A stretch of 55,124 nt of DNA, taken from Streptomyces sp. NRRL S-455 (GTDB lineage: Bacteria; Actinomycetota; Actinomycetes; Streptomycetales; Streptomycetaceae). Both the position numbers and the translations under genes were made by a program. The notes beneath the pieces were generated by a model, which saw only the letters and a program-made list of their open reading frames with translations, had not been told where the DNA came from and ran no database searches. Location: positions 1 through 55,124 of the forward strand of contig NZ_JOCT01000038.1 of NCBI RefSeq assembly GCF_000717875.1. Direction: 5' to 3'. Positions 44,180 through 53,458 of the stretch are shown piece after piece; the stretch's first letter is position 1, and the number at the start of each line of letters is the position of its first letter.

Positions 44180-44367
44180 GGTCTCTCACGCTCCAAAACG
44201 CTGCGATGGTGGCGCTAACTACCGTTAAGTAATCAAAAGTTTATGGGGTCGCCCGCTGGAGTGATACGTGAGCTAGACGACAGCGGAGAAGTTGCCCGGT
44301 GAAGCGCGTTCCCAAGCCCCGGCTATGCTCGGGCGCGCACCGCATGCCGTAGACCCCTGGAGCACCC

Positions 44368-45711
44368 ATGGCCCTGAAGATCACCGTGATCGGCACCGGT
44401 TATCTCGGCGCGACACACGCGGCGGCCATGGCCGAACTGGGCTTCGAGGTGCTCGCTCTCGACGTGGTGCGCGAGAAGATCGAGAAGCTGGAGCGTGGCG
44501 AGGCCCCGATGTACGAGCCGGGGCTCGAGGAGTTGCTGCGCAAGCACGTCGCCGGTATCGAGGGCTCCAGCGGGCGGTTGCGCTTCACGCAGGACTGGGC
44601 CGAGGTCGGCGCGTTCGGCGATGTGCACTTCGTCTGTGTGAATACGCCCCAGCGGCACGGCGAGTACGCGTGTGACATGTCGTACGTCGATTCCGCGATC
44701 GCCTCGCTCGCGCCGCATCTGCACGGTCCGGCGCTGGTCGTCGGCAAGTCGACGGTGCCGGTGGGCTCGGCGGACCGTCTCGCGAGCTACCTGGCCGCGC
44801 ACGCGCCGGCCGGGGAGGACGCCGAGCTGGCCTGGAACCCGGAGTTCCTGCGCGAGGGCTTCGCGGTGGACGACACGCTGCACCCGGACCGGCTCGTGGT
44901 GGGCGTGCGCAGTGAGCGGGCCGAGAAGCTGCTGCGGGAGGTGTACGCCACGCCGATCGCCGAGGGCTCGCCGTTCGTGGTGACGGACTTCCCGACGGCG
45001 GAGCTGGTGAAGACGTCCGCGAACTCCTTCCTCGCCACGAAGATCTCCTTCATCAACGCGATGGCGGAGGTGTGCGAGGCCGCGGGCGGTGACGTCGCGA
45101 AGCTGGCGGAGGCCATCGGTTACGACGACCGGATCGGAAGGAAGTTCCTGCGGGCCGGGATCGGCTTCGGCGGTGGCTGTCTGCCGAAGGACATCCGGGC
45201 GTTCATGGCGCGCGCCGGTGAGCTGGGCGCGGACCAGGCGCTGACGTTCCTGCGGGAGATCGACTCCATCAACATGCGCCAGCGCGGGCAGATGGTGGAG
45301 CTGGCCCGGCAGGCGCTGGGCGGCGGGCCGTTCCTCGGCAAGCGGGTGGCGGTGCTGGGCGCGACCTTCAAGCCCGACTCGGACGACGTGCGGGACTCGC
45401 CCGCGCTGAACGTCGCCGGGCAGATCCACCTCCAGGGCGGCCAGGTCACGGTCTACGACCCGAAGGGCATGGAGAACGCCCGCCGTGTCTTCCCGACCCT
45501 CGGTTACGCCGACTCGGCGCTGGAGGCCGTGCGGGGCGCCGACATCGTGCTGCACCTGACGGAGTGGCGGGAGTTCCGGGAGCTGGACGAGGAGGCTCTC
45601 GGCGAGGTCGCGGCGGCCCGGCTCATCCTCGACGGCCGCAACGCCCTCGACCCGGAGCGCTGGCGCAAGGCCGGCTGGACGTACCGGGCGATGGGCCGCC
45701 CCAGGGCCTGA
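44368..45711 (+). CDS. UDP-glucose 6-dehydrogenase family protein
   Basis: 447 aa NAD enzyme. The Rossmann start is ITVIGTGYLGATHAA (5-19), with GKSTVPVGS (about 127-134), WNPEFLREGFAVDD (156-169), the catalytic Cys271 in FGGGCLPKDI, and the C-terminal domain VLGATFKPDSDDVRDSP. It makes UDP-glucuronate for envelope polysaccharide, or with other specificity GDP-mannuronate; the latter is worth considering given the nearby GDP-mannose genes. TGGAG precedes the ATG. Confidence 0.92.
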   Translation: MALKITVIGTGYLGATHAAAMAELGFEVLALDVVREKIEKLERGEAPMYEPGLEELLRKHVAGIEGSSGRLRFTQDWAEVGAFGDVHFVCVNTPQRHGEYACDMSYVDSAIASLAPHLHGPALVVGKSTVPVGSADRLASYLAAHAPAGEDAELAWNPEFLREGFAVDDTLHPDRLVVGVRSERAEKLLREVYATPIAEGSPFVVTDFPTAELVKTSANSFLATKISFINAMAEVCEAAGGDVAKLAEAIGYDDRIGRKFLRAGIGFGGGCLPKDIRAFMARAGELGADQALTFLREIDSINMRQRGQMVELARQALGGGPFLGKRVAVLGATFKPDSDDVRDSPALNVAGQIHLQGGQVTVYDPKGMENARRVFPTLGYADSALEAVRGADIVLHLTEWREFRELDEEALGEVAAARLILDGRNALDPERWRKAGWTYRAMGRPRA

Positions 45712-45733
45712 GCGTACGACGCGTCGAACAGGT

Positions 45734-45774
45734 GACGCCGTTTCGGCCGAGGCTCAGTCGGCCGAAACGGCGTC
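45734..45774. terminator. Bidirectional terminator after the UDP-glucose dehydrogenase gene
   Basis: A perfect 17-bp inverted repeat GACGCCGTTTCGGCCGA with loop GGCTCAG, between convergent genes. Confidence 0.85.
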
Positions 45775-45813
45775 GTGTTGCATTCTGCCTCACCGGGTGG
45801 GAAGGCGGGGCGG

Positions 45814-46320
45814 TCATGCCCCTTTCGCGCGGTAGCGGCGCATCTTCGCCCGGGCTCCGCAGACCTGCATCGAGCACCAGCGGCCACGGCCCGCCGGGCT
45901 GCGATCGTAGTAGGCCCAGTGGCAGTCCGGGGCCTCGCAGGCCTTGAGGCGGGTCCAGGTGCCGGCGATCAGTGACTCGGCCACGGCGGCGGCCACGCGC
46001 GCGTGGAGGGTGCCGGCGTCGGTGGGGGTGAGGGCGGCCGAGCCGTCCGCCGTGTCGACCGTGACGACGAGGGGAGCCGCGGCCAGGAGGTCGCCGAGCG
46101 GAGGCACCTCGCGGTGGGGCGGGTGGCCGGCGTGGGCGAGGAGAGTCGCCCGGAGTGACTCGCGCAGGGTACGGGCCCGGTCGGTCTCGTCCGGTGTGAT
46201 GCCGAAGCGCGCCCGGCCCTCGGCGGTGTCCAGCGAGTCGGCGCCCGACTCGATGTCCAGCGTGTTCACCAGGGCCTCGACCAGTGCCAGGCCGCCCGGT
46301 GCGGGCGATCTCTCCGTCAT
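45814..46320 (-). CDS. CGNR zinc-finger / ABATE-domain regulator-like protein
   Basis: 168 aa. The N-terminal ABATE-like region (GLALVEALVNTLDIESG onward) is followed by a C-terminal CGNR zinc finger: CEAPDCHWAYYDRSP, then WCSMQVCGARAKMRRYRAK. Four Cys are positioned to bind zinc and the end is basic. CGNR proteins are putative stress-induced transcription regulators. It is divergent from two VOC genes across a 115-base region holding five GTTAC/GTAAC half-sites, so it probably regulates them and itself. Confidence 0.88.
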   Translation of the reverse strand: MTERSPAPGGLALVEALVNTLDIESGADSLDTAEGRARFGITPDETDRARTLRESLRATLLAHAGHPPHREVPPLGDLLAAAPLVVTVDTADGSAALTPTDAGTLHARVAAAVAESLIAGTWTRLKACEAPDCHWAYYDRSPAGRGRWCSMQVCGARAKMRRYRAKGA

Positions 46321-46353
46321 GGCTGGACCGTACCTCTCGCGTTTCCCTTGCGA

Positions 46354-46414
46354 GGTTACCGCTTATGCGGGAGCATGCAGTAACGGTTACCGGTTACCTG
46401 GATGTGAAGGTAAC
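46354..46414. promoter_or_regulatory. Cluster of GTTAC/GTAAC half-sites between CGNR and VOC genes
   Basis: GGTTACC at 46354-46360, 46385-46391 and 46392-46398 (the last two directly adjacent), GTAAC at 46380-46384 forming the palindrome GTAACGGTTAC, and GGTAAC at 46409-46414. Five copies of the pentamer in 61 bases are far more than expected in DNA of this composition. Confidence 0.6.
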
Positions 46415-46435
46415 AGCGACTTCGAGGAGGAAGTC

Positions 46436-46807
46436 ATGGCTCTCGCCAAGCTGGGTGTCGTCGTCCTGGACTGTCCCGACCCGCGGGCACTGGCCGCGTT
46501 CTACGCCGAGGTACTCGGCGGCACGCCGACGGAGGAGACGGACGGGCAGGACGAGTGGGTCGACCTGAAGGTGCCGGGCGGACCGGCGCTGGCGTTCCAG
46601 GCCGCCCCCGGGTACGTGGCGCCGCGGTGGCCGTCGCCCGAGCACTCGCAGCAGTTCCACCTCGACCTGGACGTGGAGGATCTGGACGCGGCCGAGAAGG
46701 GTGTGCTGGCGCTCGGCGCGACGGTGCTGGACGCCGAGGACCGTGAGCGGAGCTTCCGGGTTTACGCCGACCCGGCCGGGCACCCGTTCTGTCTCTGCGC
46801 CTGCTGA
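46436..46807 (+). CDS. VOC (glyoxalase/bleomycin-resistance fold) protein A
   Basis: 123 aa, a single VOC module pair: LGVVVLDCPDPRALAAFYAEVLG (in part 6-22), then FHLDLDVEDLDAAEKGVLALG and the end RVYADPAGHPFCLC. GAGGAGG sits ideally before ATG 46436. It probably binds a metal and a small molecule or isomerises a substrate; no substrate can be named. Tandem paralogue of the next gene and divergent from the CGNR gene. Confidence 0.9.
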   Translation: MALAKLGVVVLDCPDPRALAAFYAEVLGGTPTEETDGQDEWVDLKVPGGPALAFQAAPGYVAPRWPSPEHSQQFHLDLDVEDLDAAEKGVLALGATVLDAEDRERSFRVYADPAGHPFCLCAC

Positions 46808-46822
46808 CCCCAGGGAGGGTCC

Positions 46823-47215
46823 ATGTCCGCTGTGGCACGTTTCCGTTCCGTGGTCGTCGACTGCCCCGAGCCGCGCGAGCTGGCTCGCTTCTACGCGCAG
46901 GTCGGGGGTGGCACGCCGGAGGACGACGACCCGGACTGGGTGGTGCTGAACGTCCCCGGCGGGCCTCGGCTCGCTTTCCAGCGCTCGCCGGGATACACCC
47001 CGCCGGAGTGGCCGCGGGCCGACCGCAACGCCCAGCAGTTCCACCTGGACTTCGACGGCGGGTCGACCTGGGAGGAGATCGACGCGGCCGAGGAGCGGGT
47101 GCTGGCTCTGGGGGCGCGGGTGCTGGACAAGGAGGACTTCGAGAAGAAGGACTTCCGGGTGTACGCGGATCCGGCGGGGCATCCGTTCTGCCTGTGCCGG
47201 ATCGAGCACGGCTGA
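46823..47215 (+). CDS. VOC fold protein B
   Basis: 130 aa, 15 bases after VOC A and clearly its paralogue: VVVDCPEPRELARFYAQ, LAFQRSPGYTPPEWP, QQFHLDFDGG and the same YADPAGHPFCLC ending. A short insertion (STWEEIDAAEE) marks divergence. GGGAGGG precedes the ATG. The two are presumably co-transcribed and may form a heterodimer, since VOC domains work in pairs. Confidence 0.9.
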   Translation: MSAVARFRSVVVDCPEPRELARFYAQVGGGTPEDDDPDWVVLNVPGGPRLAFQRSPGYTPPEWPRADRNAQQFHLDFDGGSTWEEIDAAEERVLALGARVLDKEDFEKKDFRVYADPAGHPFCLCRIEHG

Positions 47216-47219
47216 GCCG

Positions 47220-47247
47220 ACGGGCCCGCCCGGGGGGCCGGGCCCGT
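47220..47247 (+). terminator. Terminator after the VOC pair
   Basis: A 9-bp stem ACGGGCCCG / CGGGCCCGT with a 10-base loop, directly after the VOC B stop. Confidence 0.7.
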
Positions 47248-47386
47248 TACCCGTCCAGCTCCGAGATCGTCGCCTGAGCGGTCCCGCGCTCGTCGGGGTA
47301 CCTCGTCCCGGGGTGTCCCCGGAGCGCACCCGCTGCATGCACGAGGGCGGGGTACGGCCGACGGCCGATCACCCCGCCCTCGACGC

Positions 47387-48583
47387 TCAGCCCGCCGGCG
47401 AGTCGAGTGACTCGATGGTGGCGTTGGACGGCGGGCGCGTGGCCTGCAGCCCGCGTGCCACGTCCTCCGCCGCGTCCAGCACCCGCAGCGCGTTCTTCCA
47501 GGTCAGCTTGGCCAGGTCGGCTTTCGACCAGCCGCGGTCGAGGAGTTCCGCGAGGAGGTTCGGGTAGCCGGAGACGTCGTCCAGGCCGTCGGGGGTGAAG
47601 GCCGTGCCGTCGTAGTCGCCGCCGATGCCGAGGTGGTCGACGCCCGCGACCTCCCGCATGTGGTCCAGGTGGTCGGCGACCGTCGACACCGTGGCGACCG
47701 GACGCGGGTGGCGCTCCTCGAAGGCCCGGTGGACCTCCATGGCCTCCGCGGTGGTGTCGAGGTGGTGGAAGCCGTGGGCGCGCATGTTCTCGTCGGCTTC
47801 GGCCGTCCAGTCCACGGCCGCCTGGAGCACGAACTTCGGTACGAACGTGACCATCGCGATGCCGCCGTTGGCGGGCAGCCGCTCCAGGACGTCGTCCGGG
47901 ACGTTGCGCGGGTGGTCGCACACGGCCCGCGCGGAGGAGTGCGAGAAGATCACCGGGGCGGTGCTCGTGTCGAGCGCGTGCCGCATGGTCGTCGCCGCCA
48001 CGTGGGAGAGGTCGACGAGCATGCCGAGCCGGTTCATCTCCCGCACGACCTCACGGCCGAACGCGGTGAGGCCGCCGGCCTTCGGCTCGTCGGTGGCGGA
48101 GTCCGCCCAGTCCACGTTGTCGTTGTGGGTGAGCGTGAGGTAGCGCACGCCGAGTCCGTACATGCCGCGCAGAGTGCCCAGCGAGTTGGCGATGGAGTGG
48201 CCGCCCTCCGCGCCCATGAGGGAGGCGATCCGGCCGTCGCGGCGCGCGGCCTCCATGTCGGCGGCCGTCAGCGCGGGCCGCAGGTGCTCGGGGTACCGGG
48301 CGAGCAACTGCCGTACGCAGTCGATCTGTTCGAGGGTGGCCGCGACCGGTTCTGGCGAGTCCGTGCGGACGTACACCGACCAGTACTGGGCGCCGACGCC
48401 GCCGGCGCGCAGCCGCGGGATGTCGGTGTGCAGGTGCGCGCTCTGGTCGGCGGCGACGTCACGGGCGTCCAGGTCGTAGCGGACCTGTTCGCGCAGTGCC
48501 CAGGGCAGGTCGTTGTGCCCGTCGGCGACCGGGAACTCGCGCAGGAGTTCCCGGGCTGCCTCCAGGGAGGTCATCGTCGTCAC
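47387..48583 (-). CDS. Membrane-dipeptidase family (renal dipeptidase-type, M19) metallopeptidase
   Basis: 398 aa from GTG 48583 or ATG 48574. Zinc-site residues are visible: DGHNDLP (His, Asp, about 21-27), the bridging Glu in MGAEGGHS, His in MLVDLSHVA, His in VIFSHSSAR, and the downstream GIGGDYDGT. It cleaves dipeptides; there is no signal peptide, so it acts in the cytoplasm. The start codon overlaps the purE stop by 4 bases (GTGA), so it is translationally coupled to purK-purE. Confidence 0.92.
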   Translation of the reverse strand: MTTMTSLEAARELLREFPVADGHNDLPWALREQVRYDLDARDVAADQSAHLHTDIPRLRAGGVGAQYWSVYVRTDSPEPVAATLEQIDCVRQLLARYPEHLRPALTAADMEAARRDGRIASLMGAEGGHSIANSLGTLRGMYGLGVRYLTLTHNDNVDWADSATDEPKAGGLTAFGREVVREMNRLGMLVDLSHVAATTMRHALDTSTAPVIFSHSSARAVCDHPRNVPDDVLERLPANGGIAMVTFVPKFVLQAAVDWTAEADENMRAHGFHHLDTTAEAMEVHRAFEERHPRPVATVSTVADHLDHMREVAGVDHLGIGGDYDGTAFTPDGLDDVSGYPNLLAELLDRGWSKADLAKLTWKNALRVLDAAEDVARGLQATRPPSNATIESLDSPAG

Positions 48584-49107
48584 TTCCCCGCGCCGAAACC
48601 GAAGCCGCCCGTGCCCTCGACCTTGGAGCGCAGGCGCTTGCCCTTCTCGGTGGCCTGGTCGTTGAGCTCCTGCTGGAACTCGCGCATCCGGCCGCGCAGT
48701 TCCTCGTCGTGCGCGGCGAGGATGCGGGCCGCGAGCAGACCGGCGTTGCGGGCGCCGGCGACGGAGACCGTGGCGACCGGGACACCGGCCGGCATCTGCA
48801 CGATCGACAGGAGGCTGTCCATGCCGTCGAGGTACTTCAGCGGCACGGGCACACCGATGACCGGCAGCGGGGTCACGGAGGCGAGCATTCCGGGCAGGTG
48901 GGCGGCGCCGCCCGCCCCGGCGATGATCACCTTGAGCCCGCGTTCGTCGGCCTGCTCGCCGTAGGCGACCATCTCGCGCGGCATACGGTGGGCCGAGACG
49001 ACGTCCACCTCGTAGGGGATCTCGAACTCGTCGAGGGCCTTGGCGGCGGCCTCCATGACGGGCCAGTCGGAGTCCGACCCCATGACGATGCCAACAACAG
49101 GGCTCAT
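48580..49107 (-). CDS. purE: N5-carboxyaminoimidazole ribonucleotide mutase
   Basis: 175 aa class I PurE. It has [13 protein letters not shown] (6-18), VVSAHRMP and [10 protein letters not shown], and ends in a Gly-rich tail. It moves the carboxyl group of N5-CAIR to C4 in purine synthesis, directly after PurK. The ATG overlaps the purK stop by 4 bases, and its own stop overlaps the dipeptidase start. Confidence 0.96.
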   Translation of the reverse strand: MSPVVGIVMGSDSDWPVMEAAAKALDEFEIPYEVDVVSAHRMPREMVAYGEQADERGLKVIIAGAGGAAHLPGMLASVTPLPVIGVPVPLKYLDGMDSLLSIVQMPAGVPVATVSVAGARNAGLLAARILAAHDEELRGRMREFQQELNDQATEKGKRLRSKVEGTGGFGFGAGK

Positions 49108-50255
49108 TCGGTGATGGTGCCTCTCAGATAGCCGGCTGCGTGACTGGCGCGCTCCAGCACGTCGTCCAGGTCGTCGCCGTAGGTGTTGACGTGGCCCACC
49201 TTGCGGCCGGGCTTCACGTCCTTGCCGTACATGTGGATCTTGAGCTGGGGGTCGCGGGCCATGCAGTGCAGGTACGCGGAGTACATGTCCGGGAAGTCGC
49301 CGCCGAGGACGTTGACCATGACCGTCCACGGGGCGCGCGGGCGCGGGTCGCCGAGGGGCAGGTCCAGGACGGCCCGGACGTGGTTGGCGAACTGGCTGGT
49401 GACGGCGCCGTCCATCGACCAGTGGCCGGAGTTGTGCGGGCGCATGGCGAGTTCGTTGACGAGGACTTCGGAGGTCCCGTCGGCCCTGCGGACCTCGAAC
49501 AGCTCGACCGCGAGGTGGCCGACGACGCCGAGTTCCTTGGCGATGTTCAGCGCCATCTGCTCGGCCCTGAGGGCGAGGGCCTCGTCGAGGTCGGGGGCCG
49601 GAGCGATCACCGTGTCGCACACGCCGTTGACCTGGCGGGACTCCACGACCGGGTAGGCGACGGCCTGGCCGTGCGGGGACCGTACGACGTTGGCGGCGAG
49701 CTCGCGGACGAAGTCGACCTTCTCCTCGGCGAGCACGGGGACACCGGCCTTGAACGGGTCGGCGGCCTCCTCGACGGAGCCGACGACCCACACGCCCTTG
49801 CCGTCGTAGCCGCCGCGGACGGTCTTGAGGACGACGGGGAAACCGTCGCCCTCGGCCGCGAAGACCGCCACGTCCTGCGGATCGGACACGATTCTGTGTC
49901 TGGGGCAGGGCACGCCGATCGCGTCGAGCTTCGCGCGCATCACGCCCTTGTCCTGCGCGTGCACCAGCGCGTCGGGACCGGGGCGCACGGGGATGCCGTC
50001 CGCCTCCAGGGCCCGGAGGTGCTCGGTGGGTACGTGTTCGTGATCGAAGGTGATCACATCGCACCCGCGGGCGAACTCGCGCAGCGTGTCGAGGTCGCGA
50101 TAGTCGCCGACGACGACATCGCTCACGACCTGCGCAGCGGAGTCCTGCGGGGTGTCACTGAGGAGCTTGAACCTGATGCCCAGCGGGATACCAGCCTCGT
50201 GTGTCATACGAGCGAGCTGGCCACCGCCGACCATGCCGACTACCGGGAACGTCAC
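49104..50255 (-). CDS. purK: N5-carboxyaminoimidazole ribonucleotide synthase
   Basis: 383 aa ATP-grasp enzyme carboxylating AIR with bicarbonate and ATP. It has [18 protein letters not shown] (5-22), [21 protein letters not shown] and [13 protein letters not shown]. It starts at GTG 50255 ([12 protein letters not shown]). GATACT (50264-50269 on the minus strand) lies about 8 bases ahead, so the mRNA may be leaderless. The frame is open further up but without family sequence. Confidence 0.95.
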   Translation of the reverse strand: MTFPVVGMVGGGQLARMTHEAGIPLGIRFKLLSDTPQDSAAQVVSDVVVGDYRDLDTLREFARGCDVITFDHEHVPTEHLRALEADGIPVRPGPDALVHAQDKGVMRAKLDAIGVPCPRHRIVSDPQDVAVFAAEGDGFPVVLKTVRGGYDGKGVWVVGSVEEAADPFKAGVPVLAEEKVDFVRELAANVVRSPHGQAVAYPVVESRQVNGVCDTVIAPAPDLDEALALRAEQMALNIAKELGVVGHLAVELFEVRRADGTSEVLVNELAMRPHNSGHWSMDGAVTSQFANHVRAVLDLPLGDPRPRAPWTVMVNVLGGDFPDMYSAYLHCMARDPQLKIHMYGKDVKPGRKVGHVNTYGDDLDDVLERASHAAGYLRGTITE

Positions 50256-50374
50256 TCCCCCAGAGTATCGGCCGCGCCAAGGTGGCCGGTTTCCTGCCCC
50301 GCCCCGGCCGGGTCCGGACCATCTGCGGCCGTCGACCGCCATCCGCAGGAAGATCGCGCAGGAGGGTGGTTAGC

Positions 50375-50926
50375 ATGACTGAGTTGACGCCGAAGCAAGG
50401 GACGGGGGCCTGCACGACCATGGGACATGGTGCCTCGCGGCTCCGACGGCTCGCTCACGAAGTCGCCAAGTTCGGCGCGGTGGGCGGTGCCGGGGTGCTG
50501 GTCAACCTCCTCGTGTTCAACCTGGTACGGCACGTCACCGACCTCCAGGTGGTGCGCGCGAGCGTCATCGCGACCGTCGTGGCGATCGTCTTCAACTACG
50601 TCGGCTTCCGCCACTTCACGTACCGCGACCGCGACAAGACCGGCCGTACGCGTGAGATGACCATGTTCCTGCTGTTCAGCGCGGTGGGCCTGGTCATCGA
50701 GAACGGCGTCCTGTACGTGGCGACCTACGGTTTCGACTGGAACACCCCGCTGCAGAACAACATCTTCAAGTTCCTCGGCATCGGCGTCGCCACGCTGTTC
50801 CGCTTCTGGTCCTACCGCACCTGGGTGTTCCGCGCCCTGCCGTCCCGCGAGGCGGTGGCGGACGCGGAAGCGGTCCTGGAGCGGGAGCGGGCCGGGAAGT
50901 CCCGGGCCGGGCAGCGGGTGCCTTAG
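50375..50926 (+). CDS. GtrA family membrane protein
   Basis: 183 aa with four predicted membrane helices (about 32-50, 60-78, 95-113, 128-146). The typical GtrA phrases are KFGAVGGAGVLVNLLVFN, NYVGFRHFTY and NIFKFLGIGVATLFRFWSYRTWVF. GtrA-type proteins take part in moving polyprenyl-linked sugars across the membrane. GGAGGG precedes the ATG. Divergent from purK, as at Rv3276c-Rv3277. Confidence 0.93.
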   Translation: MTELTPKQGTGACTTMGHGASRLRRLAHEVAKFGAVGGAGVLVNLLVFNLVRHVTDLQVVRASVIATVVAIVFNYVGFRHFTYRDRDKTGRTREMTMFLLFSAVGLVIENGVLYVATYGFDWNTPLQNNIFKFLGIGVATLFRFWSYRTWVFRALPSREAVADAEAVLERERAGKSRAGQRVP

Positions 50927-50955
50927 AGGTCCTCAGAGGGTGTCGGTGAGCCGGG

Positions 50956-52233
50956 TCAGCGGATCGTCGGCTCGTCCGCGCCGCCGGAGGACTTCCGCAC
51001 CGGCGTGCGGGACAGGAACAGGCCGAACACCGGGGGCTTGGTCTGGAGCATCTCCAGGCGGCCGCCGTCGGCTTCCGCCAGGTCACGGGCCACGGCCAGG
51101 CCGATACCCGTGGAGTTGCGGCCGCTGATCGCCCGCTCGAAGATGCGTGCGCCGAGGTCGGCGGGGACGCCGGGGCCCTCGTCGGTGACCTCGATGACGG
51201 CCTGGTTGCCGGTGACGCGGGTACGCAGCGCGACCGTGCCACCGCCGTGCATCAGGGAGTTCTCGATCAGCGCGGCCAGGACCTGCGCGACCGCCCCGGG
51301 CGTGCCGACCGCCTCCAGGTGGCGTTTGCCTGAGCTGACGATCGCCCGGCCCGCGCTGCGGTAGGCGGGACGCCACTCGGCGAGCTGCTGCTGGATGACC
51401 TCGTCGAGGTCGAAGGTGACGGCGGAGCCGGTGCGCGGATCGCGGGAATTGGTGAGCAGCCGCTCCACGACATCGGTCAGGCGCTCCACCTGCGTCAACG
51501 CGATCGTCGCCTCCTCCTTCACCGTGTCCAGGTCGTCGGTGAGGGTGATCTCCTCCAGCCGCATCGACAGAGCCGTCAGCGGGGTCCGCAGCTGGTGGGA
51601 GGCGTCCGCGGCGAGCCGTCGTTCGGCGGTGAGCATGCGCGCGATGCGCTCGGCGGAGCCGTCCAGCACGTCCGCCACCCGGTCCAGCTCGGGCACCCCG
51701 TACCGCTTGTGCCGGGGGCGGGGGTCTCCCGAGCCGAGCCGCTCGGCCGTCTCCGCGAGGTCGGTCAGCGGCGACGCCAGCCGGTTCGCCTGGCGGACCG
51801 CCAGCAGCACCGCGGCCACCACCGCCAGCAGCGCCACCAGGGCGATGATCAGCAGTGTGCGGCCGACCTCCCGGGTCACGGAGGAGCGCGGCTCCTGGAC
51901 CGTGACCGTCTCGCCCTCCTCACCGGGCTCGGTCGCGGTGATGACGTCACCGTCCGGCTTGGTGCCGACCTCGATGGGTGCCTCGCCGGGGAGCCGGATC
52001 ACCGCGTAGTAGTGGTCCTGCGTGACCTGGTCGCGCAGCATCTCCGCGTCGACCTGCTGCTCCCCGAAGAGCCGGCTGTCGACGATGCTGGCCAGCCGGA
52101 CCGCCTCGGACTCCACCCGCTCCTGAGCGCTGTTGCTGATCGTGCGGGTCTCGACGATGACGAGTGAGACACCGAAGACGGCGATCACGACGAGCACCAC
52201 GGCGAGCGTGGACTGGATCAGTCGGCGACGCAT
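50956..52233 (-). CDS. Sensor histidine kinase
   Basis: 425 aa. It has membrane helix 1 (about 9-28), an extracytoplasmic sensor region of about 95 residues rich in acidic residues, helix 2 (about 126-147), HAMP (150-202), a DHp H-box with His213 in ADASHQLRTPL, and the ATPase N box ALIENSLMHGG with EGPGVP and GIGLAVARDLAE. The ligand is unknown. It lies 34 bases after the response regulator gene, so they form an operon. Confidence 0.94.
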   Translation of the reverse strand: MRRRLIQSTLAVVLVVIAVFGVSLVIVETRTISNSAQERVESEAVRLASIVDSRLFGEQQVDAEMLRDQVTQDHYYAVIRLPGEAPIEVGTKPDGDVITATEPGEEGETVTVQEPRSSVTREVGRTLLIIALVALLAVVAAVLLAVRQANRLASPLTDLAETAERLGSGDPRPRHKRYGVPELDRVADVLDGSAERIARMLTAERRLAADASHQLRTPLTALSMRLEEITLTDDLDTVKEEATIALTQVERLTDVVERLLTNSRDPRTGSAVTFDLDEVIQQQLAEWRPAYRSAGRAIVSSGKRHLEAVGTPGAVAQVLAALIENSLMHGGGTVALRTRVTGNQAVIEVTDEGPGVPADLGARIFERAISGRNSTGIGLAVARDLAEADGGRLEMLQTKPPVFGLFLSRTPVRKSSGGADEPTIR

Positions 52234-52267
52234 GTCCTATACCCGGTTACTCGTGCCTGTCCGCCGC

Positions 52268-52945
52268 TCAGCTCTTCTCGAAGCGGAAGCCGACACCGCG
52301 CACGGTGGCGATGTAGCGGGGGTTGGCCGCGTCGTCGCCGAGCTTCTTGCGCAGCCAGGAGATGTGCATGTCGAGGGTCTTGGTCGAGGACCACCAGGTG
52401 GTGTCCCAGACCTCGCGCATCAGCTGGTCGCGGGTGACGACCCGGCCCGCGTCGCGCACCAGGACACGCAGCAGGTCGAACTCCTTGGCGGTGAGCTGGA
52501 GCTCCTCCTCGCCCATCCAGGCGCGGTGCGACTCGACGTCGATGCGCACGCCGTGCGTGGCGGGCGGCTGCTGGGGCTCGGCGGCACCGCGCCGGAGCAG
52601 GGCCCGGACGCGCGCGAGCAGCTCGGCGAGCCGGAAGGGCTTGGTGACGTAGTCGTCGGCGCCCGCGTCGAGCCCGACGACGGTGTCCACCTCGTCGGCG
52701 CGCGCGGTCAGGATGAGGATCGGGATGCTGTGGCCCTCGCCACGCAGCCGACGGGCCACCTCGAGGCCGTCCATGCCGGGCAGACCCAGGTCGAGCACGA
52801 CCAGGTCGACGCCGCCCTGCATTCCGGCGTCGAGGGCGGCGGGGCCGTCCTCACGCACCTCGACCTCGTAGCCCTCCCGGCGCAGAGCACGGGCCAGCGG
52901 CTCCGAGATGGACGCGTCGTCCTCGGCGAGCAGTACACGGGTCAT
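52268..52945 (-). CDS. OmpR-family response regulator
   Basis: 225 aa. The receiver domain has acidic pocket D9/D10, phospho-acceptor D52 (VVLDLGLPGMDG), T80 and K102. The C-terminal winged helix (about 130-225) ends DDAANPRYIATVRGVGFRFE. First gene of the two-component operon. TTCTTACC direct repeats 22 bases apart lie 55 bases upstream and could be its own binding site, also reaching the POT transporter promoter. Confidence 0.95.
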   Translation of the reverse strand: MTRVLLAEDDASISEPLARALRREGYEVEVREDGPAALDAGMQGGVDLVVLDLGLPGMDGLEVARRLRGEGHSIPILILTARADEVDTVVGLDAGADDYVTKPFRLAELLARVRALLRRGAAEPQQPPATHGVRIDVESHRAWMGEEELQLTAKEFDLLRVLVRDAGRVVTRDQLMREVWDTTWWSSTKTLDMHISWLRKKLGDDAANPRYIATVRGVGFRFEKS

Positions 52946-53458
52946 GCCAGTGATGGTAGACCTGCACGGCCCTGAGCTGGGGTGTGACCGGAAGCCTTGA
53001 TTCTTACCGGTGACACACCCGCTTCTTACCTCCTGGGGGAAGGCTGAGTGACCTCTGGCTTAGAGGTGGGATTCCCGTAAGGACCTTGGAAAGGGGGCGT
53101 ATGGTTCCCCAGTATCCTGTGATCCGTGTCTCAAGTCCTTTCATATGCGGCAGTGTCCTGCCGTATGGTGAATGAACGCCTGTAGCACCATGGCGACCTT
53201 CGGAGGCTGTCTGCCCCGGGGGTCTCTTTTGTGTGCGGGCTGGTTTCTCGCCGGCCCGACCCGAAACGACCTGTGACCGGGCCTCGCGCGCGGCGACGCG
53301 CGTAGAGGCGTGGATCCCGGTGGCGACCGCCCACCGCTCCGTGCCCCGGAGCGGACCCCGTAGGCGTCGGACGGACGGCCGTACACACCGGTGCCGGCCC
53401 CCCCACCGGGCGCATCACCGCTGTCGCGGTGGCGCGTCCCGACCAGCAAGGAACGACC
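52946..53458. other. 513-base divergent region and structured leader of the POT gene
   Basis: Beyond the TTCTTACC repeats it holds the inverted repeat ACCTCT-N5-AGAGGT (53051-53067), an imperfect hairpin spanning 53138-53172 (CATATGCGGCA / TGCCGTATG), CACCGC/GCGGTG (53416-53431) and several weaker stems. Two short ORFs overlap by ATGA: 53101-53175 (24 codons, AGGGGG upstream) and 53172-53276. Their codon use is not typical of Streptomyces, so an RNA element is as likely as translation. Confidence 0.45.
53001..53030. promoter_or_regulatory. TTCTTACC direct repeat, likely response-regulator site
   Basis: TTCTTACC occurs at 53001-53008 and 53023-53030, starts exactly 22 bases apart (two turns). 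It lies in the divergent region between the regulator gene and the POT transporter. Confidence 0.5.
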
